64,000 nt of DNA, from assembly GCF_900009145.1 (NCBI RefSeq), contig NZ_LN889782.1:1354922-1418921 (forward strand), read 5' to 3'. The first letter of the stretch is position 1; each line of letters begins with the position of its first letter. The notes below the pieces were generated by a model that saw only the letters and a program-made list of their open reading frames with translations, was not told where the DNA came from and ran no database searches. The position numbers and the translations under genes were made by a program. The stretch is from Planktothrix tepida PCC 9214. Its GTDB lineage: Bacteria > Cyanobacteriota > Cyanobacteriia > Cyanobacteriales > Microcoleaceae. Of this stretch, positions 1 to 9,459 are shown piece by piece.

Positions 1-76
1 AAAGAGGGATTAGGACATCAATAAAACCATCAAACTAGAATAACAGGAGACTTTCTTTGCGGTTTCCTATTCCCTT

Positions 77-1003
77 CTATAACACTTTGGCCCTTAATAG
101 GGCCACAGGTAATGCCATCATTTTCCGCCATTTTGGAACATAAGCCCGCTTGCTAAAAACATCATATTCATTGCGTTCAATTTCATCTAAAATTTGCCGA
201 TAAAGCACTAATGCTGCCCAAACCGGCCAACGAATATCCTCACTTAAAATGCTAATTCCTCGTTCTGCTTCTGCATAGAATTTTCGCGCCCTCTGAATTT
301 CAAAGCGCATTAATTCCTGCCAACGATCATCAACAATTCCCTTAAATAAATCCTCTTCTGTATAATTAAATAAGGCTAAATCATCTAAGGGTAAATAAAT
401 CCGTCCTCGTCGCGCATCTTCCCCCACATCCCGCAGAATATTGGTGAGTTGATTAGCAATTCCTAATGCGATCGCTTCTTGATTCGGAATTATAATTTCT
501 GGGTTAGGATTCCAAGGAGTAATCACCGGAGGAGCAACACCCATCACCGCCGTTGACATTAACCCCACTGTTCCCGCGACCCGATAACAATACAATTCTA
601 ACTCCTCAAAGGTTTGATATCGGTTGCGGTATAAATCCATGCGTTGACCCGCAATCATATCTCGAAAGGGTTGAATATCCAGAGGGAAACGACCCAGGGT
701 ATCCACCATTGCCACATCTACATCATCCCTAGGATGCCCTGCAAATAAAGCTTCCAGGTGTTCTTCCCAACGATCTAAGGTTTCCTCCGTTGTTGTTGCT
801 GCCATTGGCCCATCGACCAACTCATCAGTCCGACGGCACCAAACATAGATCGCCCAGATCGCCCGACGCTTGGCTTCTGGCATCAATTGAGTGCCTAAAT
901 AAAATGTCTTGGCATACTCCGCAGTAACCTGACGGCAGAGTTCATAGGAGTCTTCCAGTGATGCCAGAGTTCTCATGCACGGAGATTTAGAAAGTTGTAG
1001 CAT
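77..1003 (-). CDS. crtB: Phytoene synthase
   Basis: Condenses two geranylgeranyl diphosphates to phytoene, the first committed step of carotenoid synthesis. At 308 residues it has the normal length. The trans-isoprenyl diphosphate synthase signatures are clear: the first Asp-rich motif in RRTDELVDG (about residues 57-65) and the second in [14 protein letters not shown] (about 189-202). The segment [13 protein letters not shown] is typical of cyanobacterial and plant enzymes. It lies 30 bases downstream of crtP on the same strand, the usual cyanobacterial crtP-crtB order, so the two are probably cotranscribed. The ATG at 1003 gives the expected N-terminus, but a second Met at residue 10 (MRTLASLE) is a possible internal start. 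Identity is secure. Confidence 0.97.
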   Translation of the reverse strand: MLQLSKSPCMRTLASLEDSYELCRQVTAEYAKTFYLGTQLMPEAKRRAIWAIYVWCRRTDELVDGPMAATTTEETLDRWEEHLEALFAGHPRDDVDVAMVDTLGRFPLDIQPFRDMIAGQRMDLYRNRYQTFEELELYCYRVAGTVGLMSTAVMGVAPPVITPWNPNPEIIIPNQEAIALGIANQLTNILRDVGEDARRGRIYLPLDDLALFNYTEEDLFKGIVDDRWQELMRFEIQRARKFYAEAERGISILSEDIRWPVWAALVLYRQILDEIERNEYDVFSKRAYVPKWRKMMALPVALLRAKVL

Positions 1004-1033
1004 TCGTTGTTCTGCTGACCGACGATGGATGGG

Positions 1034-2509
<1,476 letters not shown>

Positions 2510-2589
2510 TTATACGTTACATCTTGTTACATTTAAACCCAACGGGGTCAAAAATTCTGGGGTGGGGGTTGAGGTTATAAGAGATTTCA

Positions 2590-2609
2590 GGGTGAGGCGC
2601 GCCTCACCC
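2590..2609. repeat. REP-like palindrome, copy 1
   Basis: Perfect 20-bp inverted repeat with half-site GGGTGAGGCG. On the minus strand it is preceded by GTAG (complement of CTAC at 2611-2614), the tetranucleotide that marks REP elements handled by RAYT transposases. The same palindrome recurs at 3400-3419 in the same orientation, and a close variant sits inside the intervening transposase gene. It lies about 120 bases upstream of the crtP start. Confidence 0.85.
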
Positions 2610-2639
2610 CTACGGGTTGGGTTCAAGGATGAGCCTTAA

Positions 2640-3278
2640 TTAAAAGGGTAGATCAATCAGTAATTCAGGTTTAATGGGATTTAAAGGGGGATGTTCTGGA
2701 TCGTCATCCCAACGGGCAGGATTTTCAACGATATATTTTCTAATATGATTTAAAGCCCTTTCATCTCGGATAATTTCTTCATAATAATCTCGTTGCCAAA
2801 TTAATCCTTGACCGGAATTATTACAAATTCTATTAATCAATTTAGAAACAGAAGATTTATACCAACCCACAACAGCACCCAAGGATTTTGGGGCAGCACC
2901 ATGAGGTTGTTGTGTTGATTTTGCTGAGATTTCTAGTTGTGATAATGATGTCCGGTGTAGGGGCGAGGCGCGCCTCGCCCCTACGGGGAATTGAGGATCT
3001 GAAAGGATTTCATGAAAGATTAAAATGCCATGAATATGATTAGGCATGATGACAAAATAATCTAATTCAACATGAGGAAATGTTTCAGGAATTTGTTGCC
3101 AAGTATTAAAAGCGATCGCACCTAAAGAATTAAATCGCATTTCACCTTGAACAATATCTCCAAACAAACATTGTTTTTCTTTTGTACAAATTGTAACAAA
3201 ATATCCTCCTGGTTGAGTATAATTATATCCTTTTAAACGAATAAAACGACGATGATGAATTTGTGGATTGTAGGGCAT
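2640..3278 (-). CDS. REP-associated tyrosine transposase (Y1_Tnp/RAYT family)
   Basis: Single-strand DNA transposase of the HUH/Y1 superfamily, 212 residues. The N-terminal module reads YTQPGGYFVTICT, followed by MPNHIHGIL, where the HIH at residues 81-83 is the metal-binding HUH motif. The catalytic tyrosine is in WQRDYYEEII (Tyr165 or Tyr166), followed by the family's IRKYIVENPARW. Unlike true IS200/IS605 elements there is no partner TnpB and no visible insertion-sequence ends. Instead, GTAG-headed palindromes lie on both sides (2590-2609 and 3400-3419), as expected for a domesticated RAYT that acts on dispersed REP repeats. A third palindrome is inside the gene and translated as residues 99-108, in the linker between the HUH and tyrosine parts. 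The frame is intact, so the gene may be active. ATG start at 3278. Confidence 0.9.
   Translation of the reverse strand: MPYNPQIHHRRFIRLKGYNYTQPGGYFVTICTKEKQCLFGDIVQGEMRFNSLGAIAFNTWQQIPETFPHVELDYFVIMPNHIHGILIFHEILSDPQFPVGARRASPLHRTSLSQLEISAKSTQQPHGAAPKSLGAVVGWYKSSVSKLINRICNNSGQGLIWQRDYYEEIIRDERALNHIRKYIVENPARWDDDPEHPPLNPIKPELLIDLPF
2957..2984. repeat. REP-like palindrome inside the RAYT gene
   Basis: Perfect 28-bp palindrome, GTAG + GGGCGAGGCG + its reverse complement. It shares its core with the copies at 2590 and 3400 (C for T at one position of each arm). It is read in frame as residues 99-108 of the transposase. Because it is palindromic through the tetranucleotide, GTAG is present on both strands. 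Confidence 0.9.
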
Positions 3279-3399
3279 ATTAGTTTAAAAATAACTTAGT
3301 AGAGTAAACATCCGAATTCTACATTTTTAGTGCGATGATAGCAATCCTAAATTGATTTTAGAAACGATAATTAAGATATGAATCTAAATTTCTGTGTCA

Positions 3400-3419
3400 G
3401 GGTGAGGCGCGCCTCACCC
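3400..3419. repeat. REP-like palindrome, copy 2
   Basis: Same 20-bp palindrome as at 2590-2609 and in the same orientation, with GTAG on the minus strand (CTAC at 3421-3424... read as TAC after the final C of the arm). It lies between the RAYT gene start (3278) and the end of the NACHT gene (3458). Confidence 0.83.
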
Positions 3420-3457
3420 CTACGATAAAATGGATTTCTGATTAGGCTTTCTATAGC

Positions 3458-5764
3458 TCATCTAGGGTTGATTTCAGAGATTGGTAATAATAATGTTTGC
3501 TCAATCTCATTACGCACGTTGGGCGATACTTTACAACCGCTATTGAGACAATCAATCAATAATTTATTAGCATTGTAATATTGATTTAAAAGGTGTTTTT
3601 GTGAATCTTTAAAATCCCAATAATGACCAACGTTTCGATATTTAATGATTGCATATCTTAATTTTTTTACTAAATGTCGAACGCTATCATCCCACCAGTA
3701 TTGATAGGCATCTAAGTCAAAAGTAAGATAGTAATCAGGTTTTTTACTGCTTATTTCAAGCAGTAAATACTTAAGTTCAGGCTCAAATTCTAGTTCAGAG
3801 TCATTGATAAAAGCGGGGGCATCGCCGAGGATACGACAAAGCTCAAAATCAAGGTTAATATCACTATGCTTTACAGCATCATGCTTTAGATTAAGACCTA
3901 GAGAAACGGCAATCTCAGAGTCGAAGCACTCCTCAAAAAGGTCAATATAAGGGTTAGGATTAAGGCAAGCAGCATCCAGAGAAAGAGATATGTCATAGTA
4001 AAATGCTCGTATGGCTGACAGCTTGTACGGAACTTTAACTGAACTAGATTTCTGTTGAACCCATATTAGAAATGCTTGTAAATGGTCATCTTCAGCTACC
4101 AAAACATCAATTTTTTTCTTTATTAACCTCAATAGCTCATCAGCATTCTTTAACATCCCAGTAATCAGCAAAAATACTTCACGCCACCTTGGATCAGTGA
4201 TATGGTTGATGCTAACTAAGTTTGGCCAATCTGTACACTTCGCAAAGCTTTTAGCTGTGAAATACTCCTGAAATGTTAAGTGAGAAAAAGAGTAAATTTT
4301 TTGCGCCCGCTCCACCAATAACCCATGCTGCGCTTCAATTGATTTCAATATCGCCTCACTATCCAGTTGTAGAGCTTCTGGGTCATTTTGAGCATCAGGT
4401 AAATTGCGAATATAATCAGAAATATACTGCTCTAATTCTTTTTGTTTAAAGAAATAATCTCCTCGCTCAAATGTTGTTAAAGCAATTTGACTTAGTAAAT
4501 CTTTTTTACGCTGTAATGATAGATTTTTATAAACCTGATCTCGTTCTATGTTTCGTGTTTCATCCCATTTTTTTAGTAAAATATTAATTCCTTCTTCATA
4601 AAGTTCTGAACGATTAGCCGGAAATTTGAGTGAGTCTTCAAAAACTAAACATAGTAACGTTAAAAGCAGTGGATTAGTTGCTAATTCTCGAATTCGACTA
4701 TTTTGTTCAAGTTCTTGAATAAATTCATAGAAATTTCCAAGATCGTTAAGTTGAAACCAGTTTTGAACAAAAGTAAAAATCTGTTTATTATCGAAATCTG
4801 CAACTGCAACCTCTCTAAATTTCTCAAAATTATAAGTTTTCGCTGCACTTCGACAAGTGATTACAAATTTATTCTGGCGAAATTTTTCCGACAAATCACG
4901 AACTTGCTTGATAACACGGCTATTATCCTCTATTTTTACTTCATCCAAACCATCTAATAAAATTAGTAACTTCCCCTGTTTCAAAAGAATAGATACCTGT
5001 TCACAAGAAACATCATAATCAGAAAATATCTCGGTGATGTATTCCAATAAGCTCGGTTTTTCTGCGACTTCTGCAAATTGCTTGAGTGTAATAAAAATTG
5101 GCACAAGTTCAGCTTTAAAATTAGCTTGATTACATTGGATAGCTAAATATTTTAAAAACGTGGTTTTTCCTGACCCTGGCTTACCTAATACCATCAATTT
5201 TGAGTATTTCTTAACCGCTTCTTGTCCTGATATCGCTTTTTCAGTTATTCTACCCAGCCCAACGCGATCAAAGTTTTCAGGGTTGCAGTCTTGCAACAGT
5301 TCATCAATTTCGCATCGTCGATGACTGGTAATTTTTTCCAGAACATTAACGTTAGTGTAAAGGTCACTGACATCAATGGGTTGTGACATCGTGAGCGATC
5401 GCATTGTACCACATTGATCTTGAATTATTTCATAACACTTCTGGCGGACTTCTTGCACTAAATCATTTAGCTCATCCTCTGACAGATTAGAGGTTTGAGA
5501 GTCAGAAACCTTAAATTTTTGATACTCAGTAGTTAGAAAATTGAGCAAGCGACCATATTTCCCTGGGCCTTTGCCATTAATACTAAACTTCTTGTAAACA
5601 TGACTCATTCGAGTGCGAAGTGCCGTATCAGAAATATGAAGTTCTGTTGCTATCTCTAATTCTGTCTTTTTACTATTAAACCAGATTACAAAAGCATCCT
5701 CTTGCTCTGGTGAAAGATCATATTTACGAGCCATTTCCATTAAAAATTCACGGGGTAGCGACAT
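3458..5764 (-). CDS. HTH-NACHT STAND NTPase, possible defence or stress sensor
   Basis: 768-residue signal-transduction NTPase. Residues about 18-60 form a LuxR/sigma-like helix-turn-helix (ELEIATELHISDTALRTRMS). A NACHT domain follows: Walker A GKPGSGKT at 194-201, Walker B LLILLDGLDE at about 266-275, and the downstream segment FSHLTFQEYFTA at 493-504 typical of NACHT winged-helix regions. The C-terminal 260 residues are helical with no recognised repeats and may be the sensor part. NACHT proteins of this type are common in cyanobacteria, and some bacterial NACHT proteins protect against phage; neither function is shown here. It is divergent from a PD-(D/E)XK-like gene, with three 10-bp direct repeats between them that its HTH could bind. 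No toxic effector domain is visible, so the nuclease-like neighbour is a candidate partner. Confidence 0.85.
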   Translation of the reverse strand: MSLPREFLMEMARKYDLSPEQEDAFVIWFNSKKTELEIATELHISDTALRTRMSHVYKKFSINGKGPGKYGRLLNFLTTEYQKFKVSDSQTSNLSEDELNDLVQEVRQKCYEIIQDQCGTMRSLTMSQPIDVSDLYTNVNVLEKITSHRRCEIDELLQDCNPENFDRVGLGRITEKAISGQEAVKKYSKLMVLGKPGSGKTTFLKYLAIQCNQANFKAELVPIFITLKQFAEVAEKPSLLEYITEIFSDYDVSCEQVSILLKQGKLLILLDGLDEVKIEDNSRVIKQVRDLSEKFRQNKFVITCRSAAKTYNFEKFREVAVADFDNKQIFTFVQNWFQLNDLGNFYEFIQELEQNSRIRELATNPLLLTLLCLVFEDSLKFPANRSELYEEGINILLKKWDETRNIERDQVYKNLSLQRKKDLLSQIALTTFERGDYFFKQKELEQYISDYIRNLPDAQNDPEALQLDSEAILKSIEAQHGLLVERAQKIYSFSHLTFQEYFTAKSFAKCTDWPNLVSINHITDPRWREVFLLITGMLKNADELLRLIKKKIDVLVAEDDHLQAFLIWVQQKSSSVKVPYKLSAIRAFYYDISLSLDAACLNPNPYIDLFEECFDSEIAVSLGLNLKHDAVKHSDINLDFELCRILGDAPAFINDSELEFEPELKYLLLEISSKKPDYYLTFDLDAYQYWWDDSVRHLVKKLRYAIIKYRNVGHYWDFKDSQKHLLNQYYNANKLLIDCLNSGCKVSPNVRNEIEQTLLLPISEINPR

Positions 5765-5835
5765 TAACCAATTTCTCCATAGCTTGAAAGCGAATCCAGT
5801 CTTTCTAATCTAGCCTAAAACTATAGTTAAGACTA

Positions 5836-5877
5836 CTCTAATATTACTGATTCGGGAATAAGAATAATATTAAAGAG
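5836..5877. repeat. Imperfect inverted repeat in the divergent promoter region
   Basis: CTCTAATATTA at 5836-5846 faces TAATATTAAAGAG at 5865-5877. The arms match except for a two-base extension in the second. It lies between the divergent NACHT and nuclease-like genes and could be an operator or simply AT-rich promoter sequence. Confidence 0.4.
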
Positions 5878-5901
5878 CAGCCTAAAATTGAAGATTGTAG
5901 A

Positions 5902-5931
5902 TAAGTCAGCCTAAGTCAGTCTAAGTCAGCG
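5902..5931. promoter_or_regulatory. Three 10-bp direct repeats (iteron-like) between divergent genes
   Basis: Three head-to-tail copies of TAAGTCAGYS occupy 5902-5911, 5912-5921 and 5922-5931, differing only at the last two positions. The period of 10 bp places each copy on the same face of the helix. A shorter related motif, AGCCTAA, occurs at 5812, 5879 and 5908. The block lies 137 bases from the NACHT start and 70 bases from the nuclease-like start. Operator function is inferred from phasing and position. Confidence 0.55.
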
Positions 5932-5987
5932 TTAACTTGAGAGATATCTCCAAAACAAAATTGCGACATTGAATTTAGCAATTTTTT

Positions 5988-5991
5988 GGAG
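5988..5991 (+). promoter_or_regulatory. Ribosome binding site GGAG for the nuclease-like gene
   Basis: GGAG ends nine bases before the ATG at 6001. It overlaps the in-frame TTG at 5986 and lies too close to the ATG at 5992, so it decides the start in favour of 6001. Confidence 0.65.
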
Positions 5992-6000
5992 ATGGTTTTT

Positions 6001-6654
6001 ATGAAAAGAACCTACATTAATGGACGGGTTTACTACCAAGACGAAAAAGGCATTCGGCTACCATCCGTTACTACCATACTGAAGGCTACACAACCTATTG
6101 AGTCTGTTGGGACTCTTTCTAATTGGCGCAATAAGGTAGGAAATACAGAAGCAACTCGTATGACTTCAACGAGTCGTCGCCGAGGAAAATTATTGCATCA
6201 GTGGGTTAAGGACTATTTACAAGGGTTATCTCCTGTTGCTGATAGCCTAATTCAACCTTATTGTTATAGTCTGAAATCGGTTTTAGAGAAACTCAGCGAT
6301 GTACAGTTAATTGAGACAGTTGTGCCAAATTATGTCGAAGGATATGCTGGGAAAGTTGATTTAGTTGCTCGTTATCAAGATGTTCCCTGTATTATTGAAT
6401 TGACAACGGCTGAACAACCGAAACAGCAAATCAGAAAACTTTACGATAAGCCGTTACAATTGGTTGCTTATGGAGGTGCAATTAATCGCTATTACAGAGA
6501 TAGTTTGTTTGGTGCTAAAATTTCTAACGGTTTGATTATTGTTGCACTTCCAGATCAAGATGCAGAAGAATTTCTGATGGAACGGAAACAATTAATTATT
6601 TATTGGCAGGAATGGTTAAAACGATTGGAAAAGTATGTTAAAAAAGCTGCCTGA
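6001..6654 (+). CDS. PD-(D/E)XK nuclease-like protein (RecB/MGME1-type fold)
   Basis: 217-residue protein resembling the small RecB/MGME1-like nucleases. In order: LPSVTTIL (residues 20-27) like the family's start, RGKLLHQWV with His66, Glu105 in LIETVV, YAGKVDLVARY with Asp120, IIELTTAE with Glu133, and LQLVAYGGA with Gln153 where the family has QLAAY. The spacing fits a PD-(D/E)XK core, but the lysine of the (D/E)XK motif is threonine here (Glu133-Leu-Thr135), so catalysis may use another residue or be lost. The GGAG at 5988-5991 picks the ATG at 6001. It is divergent from the NACHT gene and shares a promoter region with iteron repeats. No helicase or other RecB partner is nearby. Confidence 0.7.
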   Translation: MKRTYINGRVYYQDEKGIRLPSVTTILKATQPIESVGTLSNWRNKVGNTEATRMTSTSRRRGKLLHQWVKDYLQGLSPVADSLIQPYCYSLKSVLEKLSDVQLIETVVPNYVEGYAGKVDLVARYQDVPCIIELTTAEQPKQQIRKLYDKPLQLVAYGGAINRYYRDSLFGAKISNGLIIVALPDQDAEEFLMERKQLIIYWQEWLKRLEKYVKKAA

Positions 6655-6720
6655 TCAATGATTTTCTCTGTCTTTACTCTTTCTGACCTAAATAGAAAAT
6701 ATCCCTGGTGGCTTTCCTCA

Positions 6721-6770
6721 TAGGGGTGGGTTCAACACGTTAACCTAAAATATCCTAAAATCCACCCCTA
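6721..6770. repeat. Long-loop inverted repeat between convergent genes
   Basis: TAGGGGTGG at 6721-6729 pairs with CCACCCCTA at 6762-6770 across a 32-base loop. It sits between the nuclease-like gene (ends 6654) and the converging DUF3177 gene (ends 6781), so it may act as a bidirectional end structure. No T-run follows on either side, so a classic terminator is not supported. Confidence 0.4.
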
Positions 6771-6780
6771 AAAGATTAGT

Positions 6781-7401
6781 TTACCCCATAGCTGAACGTC
6801 CTTGTTTTCCTAATTTAAAGAATACAAAATAACCTAAACACAGAATATAAAATGCTAAACCCACTAAAGCTAAAAAGCCTAAAAACTGCTCAGTTAAGTT
6901 GGGATGAAAGGTTGCTTTATATAACCAAGGGGGATCTAACCAGATCCGACAATTTGGATCAGCTAATAATTCTTTTTGACCTTTAAAAAATGCACAATGT
7001 AGAAAAGGAACTAAAGCGATCGCACCTAAACTATTATAAACGGTCACAGCCCACCGCCAAGCAGTAAAAACTAACTTGATGGCTGAAGCTGGCATTTCTG
7101 AAACTTCTTCATTGAGATCCGCCCAAAACCAAAGGCTAATCGGAATTAAAATCCGTGCCATAATTGAGGAAAGAAAGCTAATTGGCAGAGCAGCGATCAT
7201 TAAATACACGGTAATCATTAACAAACTAGCAACACGCCAATAGATAACCATTAACCGTTGAATCGCTTCTACTTTCCCAACAAACGCCCAAATGGAGATT
7301 ACTAACGGCAGGATAACTGTAAAGATAACCGCTAATCGATAATCCATCCAGACGAACGGTTGAATCCAAGGAGATTGTACAGCCAGTAAAGGATTGAACA
7401 T
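6781..7401 (-). CDS. DUF3177 family cyanobacterial membrane protein
   Basis: 206-residue membrane protein conserved in cyanobacteria; function unknown. About five hydrophobic segments are seen: residues 21-42 (LAVIFTVILPLVISIWAF), about 50-75, 80-95, 110-135, and 172-197 near the C-terminus. A polar loop with NCRIWLDPPWLYKATFHP lies before the last helix. It lies downstream of cp12 on the same strand with 119 bases between. The family name is from memory of the pattern. Nothing indicates a substrate. Confidence 0.75.
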   Translation of the reverse strand: MFNPLLAVQSPWIQPFVWMDYRLAVIFTVILPLVISIWAFVGKVEAIQRLMVIYWRVASLLMITVYLMIAALPISFLSSIMARILIPISLWFWADLNEEVSEMPASAIKLVFTAWRWAVTVYNSLGAIALVPFLHCAFFKGQKELLADPNCRIWLDPPWLYKATFHPNLTEQFLGFLALVGLAFYILCLGYFVFFKLGKQGRSAMG

Positions 7402-7520
7402 TCTGAATCATCAAACCCAATATTATAAAAATTAAGCAACTGGGTTAACTCTAGTTAAATCCCAGTTGCTTATCAATCAGCAAACTTTAGAGAAGAGTTC
7501 TTCCCTGATCAAACGGTTGA

Positions 7521-7742
7521 TTAATCTTCATAAAGCCGACATTCAGCAGCATCGGGGTTATCGTCGCAATAAACTTGGAAAGAGGTTTTGGGTTTTTCTT
7601 GTTTTTGGTGTGAAGCTTCCGCTTGTAATTCTTCCACAGCATCCCAAGCTGCTGCACATTCTTTAGAAGTGGCGCCGCTAACATCGCAGACTGCACGCGC
7701 TTCTTCCAGTTCTTTTTCGATGAGTTCGTTGATGTTGTTCAT
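7521..7742 (-). CDS. cp12: Calvin cycle protein CP12
   Basis: 73-residue intrinsically disordered linker that, in oxidised form, binds GAPDH and phosphoribulokinase into an inactive complex in the dark. Both redox cysteine pairs are present: C-DVSGATSKE-C (residues 19 and 29) and C-DDNPDAAE-C (residues 59 and 68). The AWDAVEELQAE core is also present. The C-terminal CRLYED matches the GAPDH-binding tail. This is the canonical short form without a fused CBS domain. An AAAGG just upstream of the ATG is a plausible ribosome binding site. Confidence 0.97.
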   Translation of the reverse strand: MNNINELIEKELEEARAVCDVSGATSKECAAAWDAVEELQAEASHQKQEKPKTSFQVYCDDNPDAAECRLYED

Positions 7743-8101
7743 AAACCTTTCGTTAAATCCAATCTACTAAGTACAGGTTCTAATCCCACTTTAGAACATT
7801 AAGCAAGGGTTACTCACTGTGTCCATTTTACTGCCCAGTGCAGCCAAAGTTTGGATTTCCCCCCTCACTGTAATACATCAGCCTTAATCTAACCACAACT
7901 TCAAGCTGGATTTTTTAAGATTTGCTGACGTTGAACTAATTGTGTTACAGATCAATAAATTATGCCAGATTGGGTCACTCTTTGACATTTGCAACCCTTG
8001 AGCTAACCCAGATGGCAACGGTCAGAAATAGTGTATCTGCTGTATTTCTACACAATCTGCTATCTTAACACAAGAGAGCAGACTATTCAGGGAGGGCGAA
8101 A
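7743..8101. other. Divergent intergenic region between cp12 and the FIST gene
   Basis: 359 bases carrying the presumed promoters of cp12 (leftward) and the FIST gene (rightward). A GGAGGG ribosome binding site for the FIST gene is at 8091-8096. A TTGACA hexamer occurs at 7982-7987 without a convincing -10 partner. No repeat, hairpin or small gene was found. Confidence 0.6.
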
Positions 8102-9385
8102 ATGGCAGAATCGACAACCAAACCGATGCGCTGGGTTAGTGCTTTATCCCAACGTCCTTCATTAGAAGCGGCGATTAAGGAAGTCGTGGAACTAGCTCAA
8201 GATCACCTACGCGCTTCTCCAGATTTAGGCTTAGTCTTTATTTCCTCTGCCTTTGCTAGTGACTATTCCAGATTAATGCCGTTACTCCAAGAACAGCTTT
8301 GTCTTCCCACTTTGATTGGTTGTGGTGCTGGGGGGGTTGTAGGGATGAATTCTAGGCACCAAGCTCAAGAAATCGAGGGAGAACCTGCTCTCAGTTTGAT
8401 GTTGGCCCATTTGCCTGATGTTAAAGTTCATCCGTTTCATTTATCCGCCGACGATTTACCCGATTTGGATAGTCCCCCGGATCAGTGGGTGGACTTAATT
8501 GGGGTAAAACCGGAAGATCAGCCGCAATTTATTGTTCTCGTTGATCCGTATTTCGGTCAAATCAATGATTTTTTGCAAGGTTTAGATTATGCCTATCCGG
8601 GTTCGGTGAAAGTGGGAGGACTGGCCAGTACGGGTGTCATGGGAGGAACAACGGGAGTGTTTTGTGGTTCCCGACTGTACTCGGAAGAAATTGTCGGTTT
8701 AGCCTTGCACGGGAATATTGTGATTGAAACCATTGTTGCCCAAGGTTGCCGTCCCATTGGCTATCCCTATCGAGTCACCCAAGGGGAACGCAATATTGTC
8801 TTAGAAGTGGAAACTCAAGCAGAGGATGCGGATTTGGAAATGGCTTCTTCTGGGGTATCCGTGCGTTTATCCCCCTTAGAAGCGTTGCAAGACCTAGTAC
8901 AGGACTTAAACGAAGAAGATCGACAACTTGCTCAAAATTCCCTGTTTGTTGGGGTTGTGCGGGATGAATTTAAACAAAAATTAGAACCGGGAGATTTTTT
9001 AATCCGTAATTTAATTGGGGTTGATCCTAGGGCTGGGGCCATTGCCATTGGCGATCGCGTTCGTCCAGGACAACGGATTCAATTTCACCTGCGCGATTCT
9101 CGCACCTCCGCAGAAGATTTAGAATTGTTAATGGAACGCTATCAACGACAAGCTTCTTCTTTTCCCGAAGAAATGACCAATGCGGCGGCGTTAATGTTTT
9201 CTTGTTTAGGACGGGGAGAGGGACTTTATGGGGAACCTAACTTTGATTCTGAACTCTTCCGACGGTATTTGAACATTCCTCTGAGTGGCTTTTTCTGTAA
9301 TGGTGAGATTGGCCCGGTTGGAAATGGAACATTTTTGCATGGTTATACCTCGGTCTTTGGCATTTGTCGGCAAAGGAAAAATTAA
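8102..9385 (+). CDS. FIST domain sensory protein (FIST_N + FIST_C)
   Basis: 427 residues with an N-terminal FIST domain (about 20-225; LGLVFISSAFASDY, LIGCGAGGVVG, SVKVGGLASTGVMGG) and a FIST_C domain (about 230-415; GCRPIG, LFVGVVRDE, ALMFSCLGRGEGLYG, GFFCNGEIGPVG). FIST is a predicted small-ligand-binding domain found in signal-transduction proteins. No kinase, methyl-accepting or membrane segment is fused, so output must go through partners. The next gene, 74 bases on, encodes a CheC-like protein, which suggests a two-protein sensory unit. Start ATG 8102 is preceded by GGAGGG at 8091-8096. The ligand is unknown. Confidence 0.88.
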   Translation: MAESTTKPMRWVSALSQRPSLEAAIKEVVELAQDHLRASPDLGLVFISSAFASDYSRLMPLLQEQLCLPTLIGCGAGGVVGMNSRHQAQEIEGEPALSLMLAHLPDVKVHPFHLSADDLPDLDSPPDQWVDLIGVKPEDQPQFIVLVDPYFGQINDFLQGLDYAYPGSVKVGGLASTGVMGGTTGVFCGSRLYSEEIVGLALHGNIVIETIVAQGCRPIGYPYRVTQGERNIVLEVETQAEDADLEMASSGVSVRLSPLEALQDLVQDLNEEDRQLAQNSLFVGVVRDEFKQKLEPGDFLIRNLIGVDPRAGAIAIGDRVRPGQRIQFHLRDSRTSAEDLELLMERYQRQASSFPEEMTNAAALMFSCLGRGEGLYGEPNFDSELFRRYLNIPLSGFFCNGEIGPVGNGTFLHGYTSVFGICRQRKN

Positions 9386-9459
9386 CCTTTCTACGATGAT
9401 CAAAAGAGGAATAAAGAGTTGTACCAACCTATCGAGTAAAAATTCAGTTTTTAAAATTT

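Noticed and set aside
2640-3278. Complete IS200/IS605 insertion sequence
   Set aside because: No tnpB partner and no IS200-like ends; the flanking palindromes and divergence fit a RAYT better.
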